The notes under the pieces: model-generated | Database searches by the model: none | The model's input: only the letters and a program-made list of their open reading frames with translations | What the model was told of the DNA's origin: nothing | Shown here: piece after piece, positions 56,501-60,507 of the stretch | How the letters are laid out: every line of letters begins with the position of its first letter | Numbering within the stretch: position 1 is the stretch's first letter | From: Corythucha ciliata | Lineage: Eukaryota; Arthropoda; Insecta; Hemiptera; Tingidae | Assembly (NCBI GenBank): GCA_038030265.1 | Contig: CM075938.1 | Location: forward strand, 42,959,189 to 43,023,188 | Length of the DNA stretch: 64,000 bases | Direction of reading: 5' to 3' | Made by a program: the position numbers and the translations under genes

Positions 56501-58740
56501 GTTGGTCACAGCTCAAAGTCTTAGCTGTCACAGTTCGCATGTGAAGCCGCCTTTTAGATTTCGAAAATATTTTGCCAGGCTAAAAAACGATTGGCGCATG
56601 CCCCAGTTTTTCTGGTTAAGTAGGGAATCACATTATGCACCGTGAAGGCTTAACGTAATCTTCGCTATCTCATTATCGTGAAATTCAACCTGTTCACGGG
56701 GTCTGTTCAAACCCCAATTTGGAACCTTCCTTATCGATCATTTCACGGATGGCTCCTTTCCTTCCTCGGATTTGTCAAAAGACAAATTTCGCCTTCGCGA
56801 CTTTGGCTCGTTAAAAAAAACAGCGATTTGGCGGGCTTGACTCTTTCAGTATTCTAAATTTTGAAGCTCACCCAAAGGCAAAATTCAACGGATTTGGACC
56901 ATTCAAATCCCAATTTGAAGGATTAGAAGCAAACAAAAATTAGTGGGATTGGCTCATTCATATCGCCATGGAGTTTGGCTTCACGGGTTCTAAGCTTAAT
57001 AGTCAGTTGCTGACGTTTTTAAGGGGCTAAGAAATCGGGTTCCTCAATTAGAGTTCGTTTAATGAAAAATCCGTTCTCAGAGTAATATTAAAAACATTTT
57101 TTGACCGCTTGGTCAATTTCTGGACCTCTGTTTGGTGCCAAGTTCTAATTTGTTATTTGTCCGCTATTAGGGTCACATTGTCCCTCAAAATTTAGTTATC
57201 GATGATATTTCATAGTATAAAAAAATACTGAAATTTTTACTTTATATAAAATTAAAAATTAGCAGCTTTGAACAGGGGGGCAGTCAATCTCTGTCGCCCC
57301 CACCCTCGCTTGATCCGTCTGGCCGTTAATGGGTACTATCTCTCAATTTTAGCTGCGCATTAGCGTTTTACCTACATTTTAGACGCAAATGATGACCTTT
57401 TTTATAACTCTTCCACGAACCAAAAAGAAAATTTAGCCGTTAAAAAGGTCTCCATAAACGAGTGCTATTTCCAAATTTTAGCCATGAACGAGCGCTTTTT
57501 CTCTATTTTAGCCGTGAGAGAGCACTTTTTAAAAATTTATCAGCGAATTAGCAGTTTTTCTCAATCATAACCGCGGACTGGCACCCAAGAACAGCAAATT
57601 AGCACGTACTATTTCTCAATTTTGGTCGTGACGATTAATGCATGGAGAGACCAGGAGAATAAGCTATTTTCCGATATTTTAGCCGTAATTTAATTAATTA
57701 CGGTAATATTTGACTTCCTGTAGTGTGGTGGGGGATCCATGTGCTGTGGCGAGGGGCGGGGGCTCCTTTAGTATATTCATTCCTTCATGGTTTACAGAGG
57801 CTAATGACCGTATTCAGAGATCTTCATTGTCGAATAATTAAATTTTATTCAAAGATCATAAATGGCCAATTAAAATGTACGAAATGTTTCGAAACGCTTC
57901 AAGGAGGCCTTTAAGTTAAAGGAAGATCTTTGAATATTGAGTTAAGGGTCCTAATTTCGGCCTCTGGCTCCGATAATTATTGGGTCCACTACTGGAGGTG
58001 GTTCCTTGGATCCCGGTGAAATTGGGTTTTGAGGAAGCAAAATTAGGTTTCGGAGGATCGAAAAACCGCGAAATCAGGATTTTTAAGAGCCAAAATGACG
58101 TAATTTGAGTTGCTAATGAGCCAAAGCTGCTAATTTGAGTGAGCCAAAATCCCGCAATTTGGTTTTTGAAGGAGCCGAATTAGTTTTTCTTATTGACCAA
58201 ACTTGCGAATACGATTTTAGTAAGAAATAAAGCCATGAAAGTTTTAGAAGCATGAGGGTTTTTAAACATTGTTGTCTCTCGACGAATATTATTATCGACC
58301 AAATCGATTTTCGACCTGAGTAGGTCATCATCAGGGTATTACGAGATCTCAGAGAAGAGTATTATATCTATATCTTTGGATTGCGTGGACCTGGTTCTGA
58401 CATTTTGTGCACTGCACGCTTTATCAAGAAGAAAACCTCATGTAACCTGAGGGTACCACCACAAACCAAAAGCCCACGTCATGCTTGAATGAAAAATGGA
58501 AAAACACACCCCTTGCAAAATTCATTATTCAATTCAATTATTCATCCGTCCTTGACGTTAATGGTTCACCATTCAATTGTTCTTGTTCTATGTCCAGGTA
58601 TGCACCATCAAGAAGTCGCTCGCCTCATTGCTGAATCTTTTGCTCAACGAGATAAGCCACACATTGAGTTCCTTGTAGTCGAAGCGAAAAAATCTAATTT
58701 AGAGCCCAAGCCTACGGCTCTTATATTCCTTGAAGCATGA
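16057..58740 (+). CDS. dysc: Whirlin/dyschronic PDZ scaffold protein, 17-exon model
   Basis: Model join: 16057-16133, 25392-25530, 28618-28822, 28884-29008, 29066-29251, 29312-29437, 29523-29695, 29752-29917, 31025-31120, 31201-31272, 35011-35091, 45036-45083, 45904-46044, 55329-55427, 55505-55627, 56119-56197, 58598-58740. Phases close throughout, giving 692 residues. Domains: PDZ1 about 112-198 (carboxylate loop HGFGI), a YTWVD linker motif at 218-222, PDZ2 about 245-330, a harmonin-homology domain about 344-431, a Ser/Gln-rich linker, and PDZ3 about 588-680 with GIAIEGGANTR. PDZ order and several near-identical stretches match vertebrate whirlin and Drosophila dyschronic, scaffolds of sensory stereocilia, synapses and circadian output. 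The N-terminal HHD of vertebrate whirlin is not seen. Human whirlin is about 907 residues, so linker exons may be missing here. Confidence 0.85.
18505..18960 (+). pseudogene. Decayed RNase H-like domain of a non-LTR retrotransposon
   Basis: One frame reads ITLGTQTNVFQAEVRAIEA, the usual start of the first helix of retrotransposon RNase H (VFQAE.AI). A second frame about 230 bases later reads VTLVWVAGH followed by LARQG-like remnants and EPTKKHI, matching the W(V/I)PGH region and the end of the domain. Frame changes and stops lie between them. No reverse transcriptase is found next to it, so this is a 3' fragment. Confidence 0.5.
19195..19445. repeat. Degenerate array, AACCACAAAAA units
   Basis: Short units of roughly 15-25 nt, AACCACAAAAAGCTTGAAT or GACTAACCGCAAAAAC, repeat about ten times. 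A longer period of about 75 nt is also visible: AGCTTGAATTGCAATGATGA near 19313 and AGCTTGAATCGCAATGATCA near 19383. Confidence 0.55.
19615..19890. repeat. Degenerate array, GGCCTGGAAACTGACTAAGT units
   Basis: About ten diverged units of 20-30 nt with the shape GTGGCCTGGGAACTGACTAA are present. The sequence of unit variants is irregular. Confidence 0.55.
19985..20235 (+). repeat. T-run followed by array family A units
   Basis: A run of about 20 T (19985-20004) is followed by family A text such as AAAAGAGCCAAGCCCACGAA and ATTTGATTTGCGTACGAGCC. The open frames on both strands over this block read the repeat and are not genes. Confidence 0.55.
20750..20897. mobile_element. MITE, AGCGTTCCCCATTTGCA family
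   Basis: Left AGCGTTCCCCATTTGCAC with AAAATTCTGCA is mirrored on the right by TGCAGAATTTTATGCAAATG with GGAAACGCT. Inner arms TTCATTTCCACCCGTCTT and AAGACGGGTGGAAATGAA also pair, so the whole 148 bp folds. A relative lies at 812-1063, and partial relatives near 37545-37600 and 46840-46925. Confidence 0.65.
21063..21255 (+). repeat. Partial copy of hAT-like element left end plus its flank
   Basis: This stretch is nearly identical to 22809-23000, including the 30 bases before the element start (GTGGATGCTAACTTCTTCAT, ACTTGGTT). The hAT terminus CAGTGGTGGATCCAGC begins at 21092. Because the host flank is shared, the copy arose by duplication of a local segment, not by independent insertion. Confidence 0.65.
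21256..22808. other. Intronic stretch, little recognised
   Basis: AT-rich sequence without a clear gene. On the minus strand near 22590-22680 a GGTTCAAACCC B-box-like motif follows GTGGTTAGGGTGATCC, a possible tRNA-derived fragment that I cannot fold convincingly. Confidence 0.35.
22838..24101. mobile_element. hAT-like element with perfect 8-bp target duplication
   Basis: The element begins CAGTGGCGGATCCAGC and ends GTGGATCCATCACTG. The octamer ACTTGGTT lies directly on both sides (22830-22837 and 24102-24109). G-runs follow the left end and precede the right end, as in the other hAT-like copies here. No transposase frame was found. A foldback lies inside (23041-23445). Confidence 0.8.
23041..23445. 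repeat. Foldback inside the hAT-like element
   Basis: TTGCAGAATGGGCAAAACCT near 23150 is mirrored by AGCTTTTGCCCATTCTGCAA near 23358, and CAGTTCTAGTCTCAGTC near 23055 by TCTGAAACTAGACTGATT near 23425. The two arms are about 105-140 bp around a roughly 160-nt centre containing an A-rich run. Confidence 0.5.
24486..24712. mobile_element. Short hAT-like MITE
   Basis: Ends are CAGTGGCGTACCCAG and CTAGATACGCCCCTG. Flanking octamers TTCGAATC (24478-24485) and TTCGAATT (24713-24720) match at 7 of 8 positions. The element is 227 bp with a GC-rich centre and no coding capacity. Confidence 0.75.
25392..25530 (+). CDS. dysc: dysc exon 2
   Basis: Acceptor TTTTTTTCAG, donor CAA before GTAAGT. It encodes a low-complexity N-terminal stretch ending SYTIIEHKKRPISPEQ. 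The reading phase is 1 base in and 0 out, and it joins directly to VLRMLGSGRQ in the next exon. Confidence 0.75.
25810..28450. mobile_element. hAT-like element of 2.6 kb carrying internal arrays
   Basis: Left end CAGTGGCGGACCCAAGGGAG with GGGCCATGGACCC; right end GGCCCCCTCCTCAAGCCGAC with CCTGGATCCGCGCCTG. The outer ~16 bases and the GAGGGGGCCATG box are both mirrored. Flanks are ATTTCTGA (25802-25809) and ATTACTGA (28451-28458), 7 of 8 identical. No transposase is seen. The interior from about 26560 to 28310 is composed of degenerate short-unit arrays. Confidence 0.7.
26560..28310. repeat. Two degenerate arrays (families D and E) inside the hAT-like element
   Basis: From 26560 to about 27230 the unit resembles CTCACTAAAAACAAATTTCT with CGGATTT, about 40-45 nt. 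From about 27530 to 28310 it resembles GCGAAATGCCACGTCAGGGT or TCAGTTTCACGAATAAATTG. Between them, TACATTTCACAACGAGAGAG (27237) and CTCTCTGTTTGTGAAATGTA (27326) form an inverted pair of about 25 bp. Confidence 0.6.
28618..28822 (+). CDS. dysc: dysc exon 3, poly-Pro and start of PDZ1
   Basis: Reads VLRMLGSGRQ, then a run of ten prolines, then HVRTINMSKGPPDSSHGFGI and CVKGGTRDTG. HGFGI is the carboxylate-binding loop of PDZ1. Ends one base into a Gly codon before GTGAGT. Confidence 0.85.
28884..29008 (+). CDS. dysc: dysc exon 4, core of PDZ1
   Basis: Encodes VYISRVEEGSVAERAGLRPG and DTILQVNGTPFTSISHEDAL, classical PDZ beta-C to alpha-B text close to whirlin PDZ1. The preceding intron is only 61 nt, and it completes a Gly codon across the junction. 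Confidence 0.9.
29009..29065 (+). other. dysc: 57-nt intron within PDZ1, in frame and stop-free
   Basis: GTAAAC...TTCAG. Splicing it out makes HEDALK continue into VLKSCRELNI, exactly the spacing of whirlin PDZ1. It is 57 nt (19 codons) with no stop, so retention would insert 19 residues before the last strand of PDZ1 without breaking the protein. Confidence 0.75.
29066..29251 (+). CDS. dysc: dysc exon 5, end of PDZ1 and YTWVD linker
   Basis: Starts VLKSCRELNITVRSSVPF, closing PDZ1, and contains SYTWVDRKGRPVSPPP, the conserved YTWVD(P/R).GR..SPP linker of whirlin. Ends in phase 0 before GTACGA. Confidence 0.9.
29312..29437 (+). CDS. dysc: dysc exon 6, first half of PDZ2
   Basis: Follows a 60-nt intron. 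Reads VELIVEHGQSLGLMIRGGIE and YNLGIFVTGVDKDSVAERAG. The SLGLMIRGG loop and LGI.(I/V)TGVD are hallmark whirlin PDZ2 text. Confidence 0.9.
29523..29695 (+). CDS. dysc: dysc exon 7, second half of PDZ2
   Basis: I place the acceptor at CCAAAG before ATC, which keeps phase 0 and gives GLL-IGDQILEVNSQSFLEVTH. The better-looking ATTACAG 14 bases upstream would put the sequence out of frame. Ends DMHWPDTPH with two bases of an Arg codon. Confidence 0.85.
29752..29917 (+). CDS. dysc: dysc exon 8, harmonin-homology domain
   Basis: After a 56-nt intron it reads ALQMVDEKARIVLSKNEFNT and LTYYLDEYSAKQMTVEAFVA then LLELLNTPDK. This corresponds to the second HHD of whirlin (MAYYLDEY...LNT). Phase 0 at the end. 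Confidence 0.9.
30577..30838. repeat. Foldback arms flanking a tRNA-Thr-like sequence
   Basis: Left arm about 30577-30656 contains TTAATTCACCGAGACGTTGA and CTGATTTTGAGTT. The right arm about 30763-30838 contains the mirrored forms AACTTAAAATCAG and TCAACTTCTCGGTGATTCAA. The tRNA-like block lies between them. Confidence 0.6.
30691..30761 (+). tRNA. tRNA-Thr(AGT)-like sequence, probably a pseudogene or SINE head
   Basis: Seventy-one bases with a full A-box (TAGCCTAACTGG) and a full B-box (GGTTCAAACCC). The anticodon stem CCGGA/TCTGG (one G-T pair) encloses the loop CTAGTAA, giving anticodon AGT. The acceptor stem CCCCGGT against CTCGGGG has one wobble and one mismatch, and the T stem ACGGG/CCCGC has an A-C mismatch. 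These defects and the inverted repeats on both sides argue for a tRNA-derived repeat. Confidence 0.6.
31025..31120 (+). CDS. dysc: dysc exon 9, end of HHD
   Basis: Encodes QSLFTELRELIAMEDRQRFD and DLVYRREQYPPR, matching the last helices of the whirlin HHD (..ERFDHLVLRRE). Phase 0 both sides; donor CGG before GTAAGT. Confidence 0.85.
31201..31272 (+). CDS. dysc: dysc exon 10, linker (predicted)
   Basis: Acceptor TTTTTAATACAG and donor CCA before GTGAGT bracket 72 bases open in phase 0: RVGSSCCDNTHDVIMSSLHH then MQNP. No family match, but length, phase and splice signals fit between exon 9 and exon 11. Confidence 0.5.
31864..31989 (+). CDS. dysc: Possible alternative last exon of dysc
   Basis: A good acceptor (ATCGTGCTTTCAG) is followed by 41 open codons in phase 0, VIFELSYQMRMCSELAPTHP and onward, ending at TAG 31987-31989. 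AATAAA follows at 31995-32000. Spliced to exon 9 or 10 this would give a short protein with PDZ1, PDZ2 and HHD but no PDZ3. An internal GTGCTT at 31965 leaves phase 2, which does not fit the next exon. The sequence has no family match, so this is inference. Confidence 0.35.
   Translation, partial: VIFELSYQMRMCSELAPTHPEVLPLAYNITRMGRCFRQFLA
33095..33265 (+). repeat. Dispersed repeat shared with 48140-48260
   Basis: GGCTCGCCTGATCCAAAATC and TTTCGTCCCTATCGAATTTT have close counterparts at 48186-48260 (GGCTCGTTTGATCGAAAAAT, TTTCGTCCAATTTCGAAAAG). The 167-codon open frame over 32807-33310 runs through it and is not a gene. Confidence 0.5.
33712..34020 (-). repeat. Array family A, reverse orientation
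   Basis: Text such as TTCGTGGGCCGTTTGGTTCT, TCCGTGGGCTTGGCTCTTTT and GGAGTTTGGCTCCTCTTAAG is the reverse complement of GAGCCAAACTCCGxxAATT units. The end segment CGATCATTTCACCGGATGGC is shared with 56735-56755. Confidence 0.55.
35011..35091 (+). CDS. dysc: dysc exon 11, Gln/Ser-rich linker (predicted)
   Basis: Acceptor GTCTTGGCAG, then GQRSSVTQFHNFIPASQQQA. Two donors are possible. GTAACA after 35074 would leave phase 1, and joining to exon 12 then meets a stop. GTACGT after 35091 leaves phase 0 and keeps the frame open. I use the latter, but an unrecognised intermediate exon could rescue the former. Confidence 0.5.
37325..37402 (+). repeat. Half copy of the GTCCACTTAG MITE
   Basis: TAGTCTATCCACTTAGTGAA to GAATGAGCCCCTACCCCCTT repeats the left 78 bases of the element at 38055-38283 with several changes; no right end is present. 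Confidence 0.5.
38055..38283. mobile_element. MITE with ~28-bp inverted ends
   Basis: Left TAGTTTGTCCACTTAGGGAA plus GGACTCTCG; right CGAGAGTCCATCACTAAGTG plus GACAGACTA. A further piece, CGAGAGTCCATCAAAGTGTG, lies near 44771-44790. No coding sequence. Confidence 0.6.
38704..38940 (-). pseudogene. Harbinger-like transposase N-terminal fragment
   Basis: The minus-strand frame contains PKIRRQWCKEWLKRRKQSSD and SSLLKELFEEK. This resembles the RR.WV..WL.RR...G....L..EL segment near the start of PIF/Harbinger nucleases. It stops right at the inner edge of the left arm; the DDE domain is missing. The assignment rests on this one motif. Confidence 0.4.
39006..39149. mobile_element. Short Harbinger-type MITE
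   Basis: Left end AGGCCCGTATTCATAGTCGC and right end TCTTTGAATACGTGCCT are imperfect inverses (AGGC.CGTATTCA.AG). Flanking TTA on the left and TA on the right would fit a three-base target. Terminal text resembles the MITE dimer at 61741-62018. Confidence 0.5.
39554..40011. mobile_element. piggyBac-like MITE with TTAA target duplication
   Basis: Left end CCTTTATCCGGGCGCGC and right end (inverse) CCTTCATCCGGGCGCGC match at 16 of 17 positions. TTAA lies on both sides (39550-39553 and 40012-40015). The opposite palindrome arm has the uninterrupted site (TTAATTAAACACC near 38485). The element is 458 bp, without transposase, and contains three copies of a GGCGGTAA..TACCGCC palindrome. Confidence 0.8.
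40175..40442 (-). pseudogene. THAP zinc-finger domain fragment
   Basis: The minus-strand frame, open from an acceptor-like CTAG at 40443, reads WNSPIPQAERDLILEDKVCA, LHFQEEDI, later IPRERWSLVKGAIPRIFPGC and ends with a basic tail. C..HF and (A/G)(V/I)P.IFP are the second half of a THAP domain. The first C..C pair is not found upstream, so it is one exon of a host THAP gene or the DNA-binding end of a transposase. No stops within 88 codons. Confidence 0.55.
40630..40870 (+). repeat. Diverged tandem repeat, ACTGACCAGGTACT units
   Basis: ACTGATCAGGTACTTAAAAT, ACTGACCAGGTACTGGTAAT and ACTGACCAGGTACTTACAAT start units at 40638, 40722 and 40845, so spacing is about 85-123 bases. Between them TTTTGCATACAACA and TTTGCATACAGTTT recur. 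Confidence 0.5.
41478..43172. mobile_element. hAT-like element with perfect 8-bp target duplication
   Basis: Begins CAGGCGTGGATCCAGCAAAG and ends CCTGGATCCGCGCCTG. GTGGGGTA lies directly on both sides (41470-41477 and 43173-43180). The element is 1695 bp without transposase, and a smaller foldback is nested at 41725-41936. The interior near 42360-42860 has weakly repetitive text (ACCGGGAATTTTGACCGG). Confidence 0.8.
41725..41936. repeat. Foldback nested in the hAT-like element
   Basis: TTAAAGAAGTAAGTAAATTA at the left is mirrored by TAATTTACTTCTTTAA at the right, and AAGGCAAGCCTAACAAAATT by AATTGTTTTAGGCTTTGCCT. The centre holds GATTTGAACCCGTTACGGG, a B-box-like word on the minus strand. Confidence 0.65.
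43516..43556 (-). ncRNA. Hammerhead-like / Penelope-terminal motif
   Basis: On the minus strand CTGAGGATGGCCTCAAAGTA then GGCAGAAAACCGGTTCTGG. The CTGA.GA, short stem and GAAA spacing recalls hammerhead ribozymes reported from Penelope-like elements. The CTGAGGA and a mismatched stem make catalytic activity doubtful. Confidence 0.3.
43724..43756 (+). ncRNA. Hammerhead-like / Penelope-terminal motif
   Basis: CTGATGATGGTGTAAAAACA then TCGAAACCGGTTTGAG. GGTGT can pair with ACATC (one G-T) under an AAAA loop, with CTGATGA before and GAAA after. There is one unpaired T after CTGATGA compared with the canonical fold. Stem III is not convincing. Confidence 0.35.
45036..45083 (+). CDS. dysc: dysc exon 12, linker microexon (predicted)
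   Basis: Acceptor GTTTTTGTTTTTCAG and donor ATG before GTAAGT bracket 48 bases, phase 0 both sides: DVGSVQGHNSTYDANM. Strong splice signals, no family match for so short a piece. Confidence 0.5.
45904..46044 (+). CDS. dysc: dysc exon 13, Ser-rich linker or alternative last exon
   Basis: Acceptor TTGAACTTTCTCAG, then 47 codons open in phase 0: STASKSFLSYFREHNSLSTS, DGDRERPTSFSALSGRLSAC and onward, with donor GCG before GTAACG. Ser-rich, GC-rich text fits the linker between HHD and PDZ3. If the donor is skipped, the frame runs on to TAA at 46141-46143, overlapping AATAAA (46139-46144), which would make a last exon without PDZ3. Confidence 0.5.
46932..47582. repeat. 651-bp near-perfect palindrome
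   Basis: Begins CAGGGTGTTAACATTAAGG and ends with the inverse, CCTTAACGTTAACACCCTG. The two ~310-bp arms pair along their whole length and meet at a ~20-nt loop near 47247-47265. The arms differ mainly by a run of about 31 T (47474-47504) in the right arm and single changes. No coding sequence. Flanks TG and TA do not prove a TA target. Confidence 0.85.
47640..48900. other. Unassigned intronic sequence with repeats
   Basis: CAGTGGCGTGCCCAGGAC at 47783 is an unpaired hAT-like left end. AATGAGCGTTTTGCGTTGTA (48423) and AATGAGCGTTTCGCGTTGTA (48834) are direct repeats 411 bases apart. Between them a frame with LSDDDGEIVQLIPTQQQRSQ looks coding-like but is short and unidentified. A B-box-like GGTTCAATTCC lies on the minus strand near 47660. 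Confidence 0.35.
50194..50319. mobile_element. Foldback MITE inside the retrotransposon
   Basis: Left CCCTATTCACTAAAATTAAG with CGCCGGCGCTATCCACCC; right, inverse, CCTTATTCACTAAAAGTTAG with CGCTGGCGCTATCCACCC. The arms of about 38 bases enclose a roughly 45-nt centre. It interrupts the reverse transcriptase frame between the connector and the NYRQIAILP motif. Confidence 0.7.
50361..51330. mobile_element. Probable hAT-like insertion inside the retrotransposon
   Basis: CAGGCCCGGATCTACG with a following GAGGGGGAG has the look of the other hAT-like left ends and starts right where the RT frame stops. The RT frame resumes near 51340 with SDCQHGF. I could not find a matching right end or target duplication. 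A 101-codon frame at 50847-51152 inside it has no recognised family. Confidence 0.4.
52838..53068 (+). repeat. Hairpin-headed repeat, two copies side by side
   Basis: Copies start at 52838 (TTTAGTGCATTTCATTTCAA) and 52952 (TTTTAGTGCAGTTCATTTGA), each followed by AAATGCACTATT, then about 50 bases later TTTTTTCACGTTTC. The second copy continues AGAACCGCTAGAACACGAAT as at 11538. Confidence 0.6.
53139..53640 (-). pseudogene. Penelope-like element fragment with GIY-YIG endonuclease
   Basis: Minus-strand frame 53399-53139 reads SGIYSLECSCHIKVYVGQTG then KLTTRVTYHL, the GIY...YVGQTG core of the endonuclease at the C-terminus of Penelope-like elements. Upstream on the same strand (about 53640-53500) another frame reads SPTAYDKELRTIKCLAQKNG, the segment that precedes it in these elements. 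Frame changes and stops separate the two. The reverse transcriptase core is missing. Confidence 0.65.
54019..54246 (-). pseudogene. Small reverse transcriptase fragment
   Basis: Minus strand: RWFYSYFESRKQRVGHKLGE, then a VPQCTVLGP motif where non-LTR reverse transcriptases have GVPQG(T/S)VLGP (Gly to Cys change). After VLGP similarity ends, so this is a truncated scrap. Confidence 0.5.
55329..55427 (+). CDS. dysc: dysc exon 14, linker before PDZ3
   Basis: Acceptor TTTTGACAG, donor CAG before GTAAAA. Reads EFGRSRDDSSNPQDSREDAM and MAHTPKSQQQSQ, phase 0 both sides. Sits 77 nt before the PDZ3 exon. Confidence 0.75.
55505..55627 (+). CDS. dysc: dysc exon 15, first part of PDZ3
   Basis: Reads VIPDEAGNLRVLVRKTKPLL, then GIAIEGGANTRHPLPRIINI. 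GIAIEGGANTR.PLPRI is almost identical to whirlin PDZ3. Acceptor ACATAAG, donor AAT before GTACGT. Confidence 0.95.
55628..56118 (+). other. dysc: dysc intron 15
   Basis: A T/A-rich stretch of TTTATTATTTTT-type simple sequence covers 55700-55795; nothing else is recognised. Confidence 0.6.
56119..56197 (+). CDS. dysc: dysc exon 16, middle of PDZ3
   Basis: Reads ENGAAFDVGGLQVGQLILEV then DGHKVE, the G.L.VG..ILEV(N/D)G core of PDZ3. Ends one base into a Gly codon before GTACGAG. Confidence 0.95.
56690..57000 (-). repeat. Array family A, reverse orientation
   Basis: CGATCATTTCACGGATGGCT and AAAATTCAACGGATTTGGAC-type units correspond to those at 33712-34020, including the same CGATCATTTCAC.GGATGGCTC segment. 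Confidence 0.5.
57340..57660. repeat. Array family B
   Basis: Units of about 45-50 nt of the form TTTTCTCTATTTTAGCCGTG followed by AGAGAGCACT or AACGAGCGCT, five to seven copies. They match the reverse complement of 4870-5110. Confidence 0.6.
58020..58230 (+). repeat. Array family A
   Basis: TTTTTAAGAGCCAAAATGAC, GCAATTTGGTTTTTGAAGGA and CGATTTTAGTAAGAAATAAA follow the same unit order as 10015-10140 and 13255-13380. Confidence 0.6.
58300..58334 (-). ncRNA. Hammerhead-like / Penelope-terminal motif
   Basis: Minus strand: CTGATGATGACCTACTCAGG then TCGAAAATCGATTTGG. GACCT pairs perfectly with AGGTC around ACTC, with CTGATGA before and GAAA after, again with one extra T. Best folded of the three copies, but it lies only 264 bases before the last dysc exon and in the opposite strand. 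Confidence 0.35.
58598..58740 (+). CDS. dysc: dysc last exon, end of PDZ3 and stop
   Basis: Completes the Gly codon and reads GMHHQEVARLIAESFAQRDK then PHIEFLVVEA, matching the whirlin end (G.EH.EAARIIAEAF...). The tail after PDZ3 is ~20 residues ending TALIFLEA with TGA at 58738-58740. Confidence 0.95.
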
Positions 58741-58822
58741 TTAAAATTTTTTCCAATTTTATTTTTGTCGCTGTGTATTGTTTTCATTGCGATTTTGTTT
58801 GGCATGTATTTTCAAAACAAGA

Positions 58823-58828
58823 AATAAA
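58823..58828 (+). terminator. dysc: Polyadenylation signal of dysc
   Basis: AATAAA 83 bases after the stop codon, followed by a GT/T-containing stretch. The position is normal for a short 3' untranslated region. Confidence 0.65.
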
Positions 58829-58849
58829 ACAATGAGGCCTTTTTGAAGT

Positions 58850-60500
58850 TGAGGGAGGATGTGCACTCGAGCGACTGTTGATATTTTTACGGTTTTGCCG
58901 TATAAACATAAGTGCGTAGAATTGTTGTAGAAAGGGCTAAATGTGCGGCTTTAGCGCGAGAAAATGTATAATTAACGGATAAACTTTATTTTTATTTTTT
59001 TAAAAAAGTAAAGCCTTAAAATGGGCACGTGGCAAAATTTTACGCGAAGATTTTGTTATGGGAGGAAGTTTCTACGCTTGGAATTTTATAATTTGGGCAG
59101 CACAAAACGTATCATTTTAGTGCGACAACATCCAACATGAAAAACCCCGGGGAAAGTCAAGCAGCAAAACGTCAGGACATAATAATGAATAATCGAAAAG
59201 CAAATGCCTTTTCTACACGAACCCCTGACGGAAATATTTCGTGATTCGTCTGTATTTTTGTGGAAAAAGCATGTGTGCTTATCTTCGCATGACTCAGCCT
59301 TATGCAAAAGTTTTTGCCACCTGTTCACAACCTCTTTGCTATAAACACGAAAGTAATGGTCGATGCTTTAAATTCGTTCAAAAATAACCAACAAATAACA
59401 AATTAGTCGAAATAACTTCGAACGTCCCCTGGATGTATTTTGCATATCTCTATATGGCCTTTGATTTTTACTTTTTCCAAAAATTAAGAGAATGATTAGC
59501 AGACTGCTTTGTTTCCTCGATCGCTCCCTGAATCGCTTAAAATTCCTAGAATAGCCAAACAAAATATACAAAAAAATAAATATTTTTATTAATAAAAAAT
59601 AAACTGTAAATAAGTAATAACATTTAACTATTAAGTAATAACACGCATTTTTTGCCACGGGTTTCACCCATGTAGAAAAAATAAGCAATTATCAAATGAA
59701 TAAGAAATTTATAACATGTAAGGGTTACGGATTGGTTTGTTTTAGTAGGTGTTGGGGACAATACCGCAGAAATATTTGTTCAAAAAAAGGTATTTATCTT
59801 GAGTCCCTTACGAGTTAAAATGTTTTTTGGTGATAGTAAAGAGTTTTTGCAGTTAGTCCCGCAAACGCAAGTTAATTTAGTACGTGTACATGGATTACAT
59901 CTGATTGGTTGACATGCGAATAACGCAATTTTTTGCGTTAACGGAGCTGCTCGCAAATATACGCCAGTGTTAATCTGTGCAGGACACGAACGAGATACCA
60001 AGTTTAAAACACCTTTTGTGCCAAATGTTACTCTAATGAACTTGTTGAGTTATATACATATAATATATTTTTTAATAATATGGAAAATAAATGTACGATT
60101 AAGAAAAGCAAAAACGTTCGGATTAATGCATAGAAAAAAAAATGAAGCAAAAATATGCGTGGAGCTTGTGGTAATAAACAATGTTTTCTTTTTTAAAAAA
60201 CACGCTTTGAATGTAAGATTCATTTAAAATTAAATTTATGAAATGATTAATTGGTTTACTGAGCTACCATGTGTATAAGGTTGTGACGAGCTGTGGCCCC
60301 GCGCACTAACTACGCGTGAGGACGTTCCCGGCGCCTTGAATTACACAAACTAGCGCTGACAACGTTAAAGATACGCGGACTGATCTCATGACGTCCTTCA
60401 TAAAAAACTTTCAATGGCCATAGAGGCGTTTGTAAACTGTTTGATGGGGCCTATCAATAACCCAAAATGTCGGTTCCTTCATCTGAGTTATAGGTTCTCT
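58850..60500. other. Intergenic stretch after dysc, nothing recognised
   Basis: AT-rich sequence with short open frames on both strands only. No transposon ends identified. Confidence 0.4.
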
Positions 60501-60507
60501 AACGCAA

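Larger units (their letters stand above)
56198..58597 (+). other. dysc: dysc intron 16
   Basis: Donor GTACGA, acceptor TATGTCCAG. Largely arrays of families A and B. An imperfect inverted pair (GCTCGGGCTTTGAGCTGTGG at 56438 and CACAGCTCAAAGTCTTAGCT near 56506) forms a ~100-bp hairpin around 56400-56560. Confidence 0.7.
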
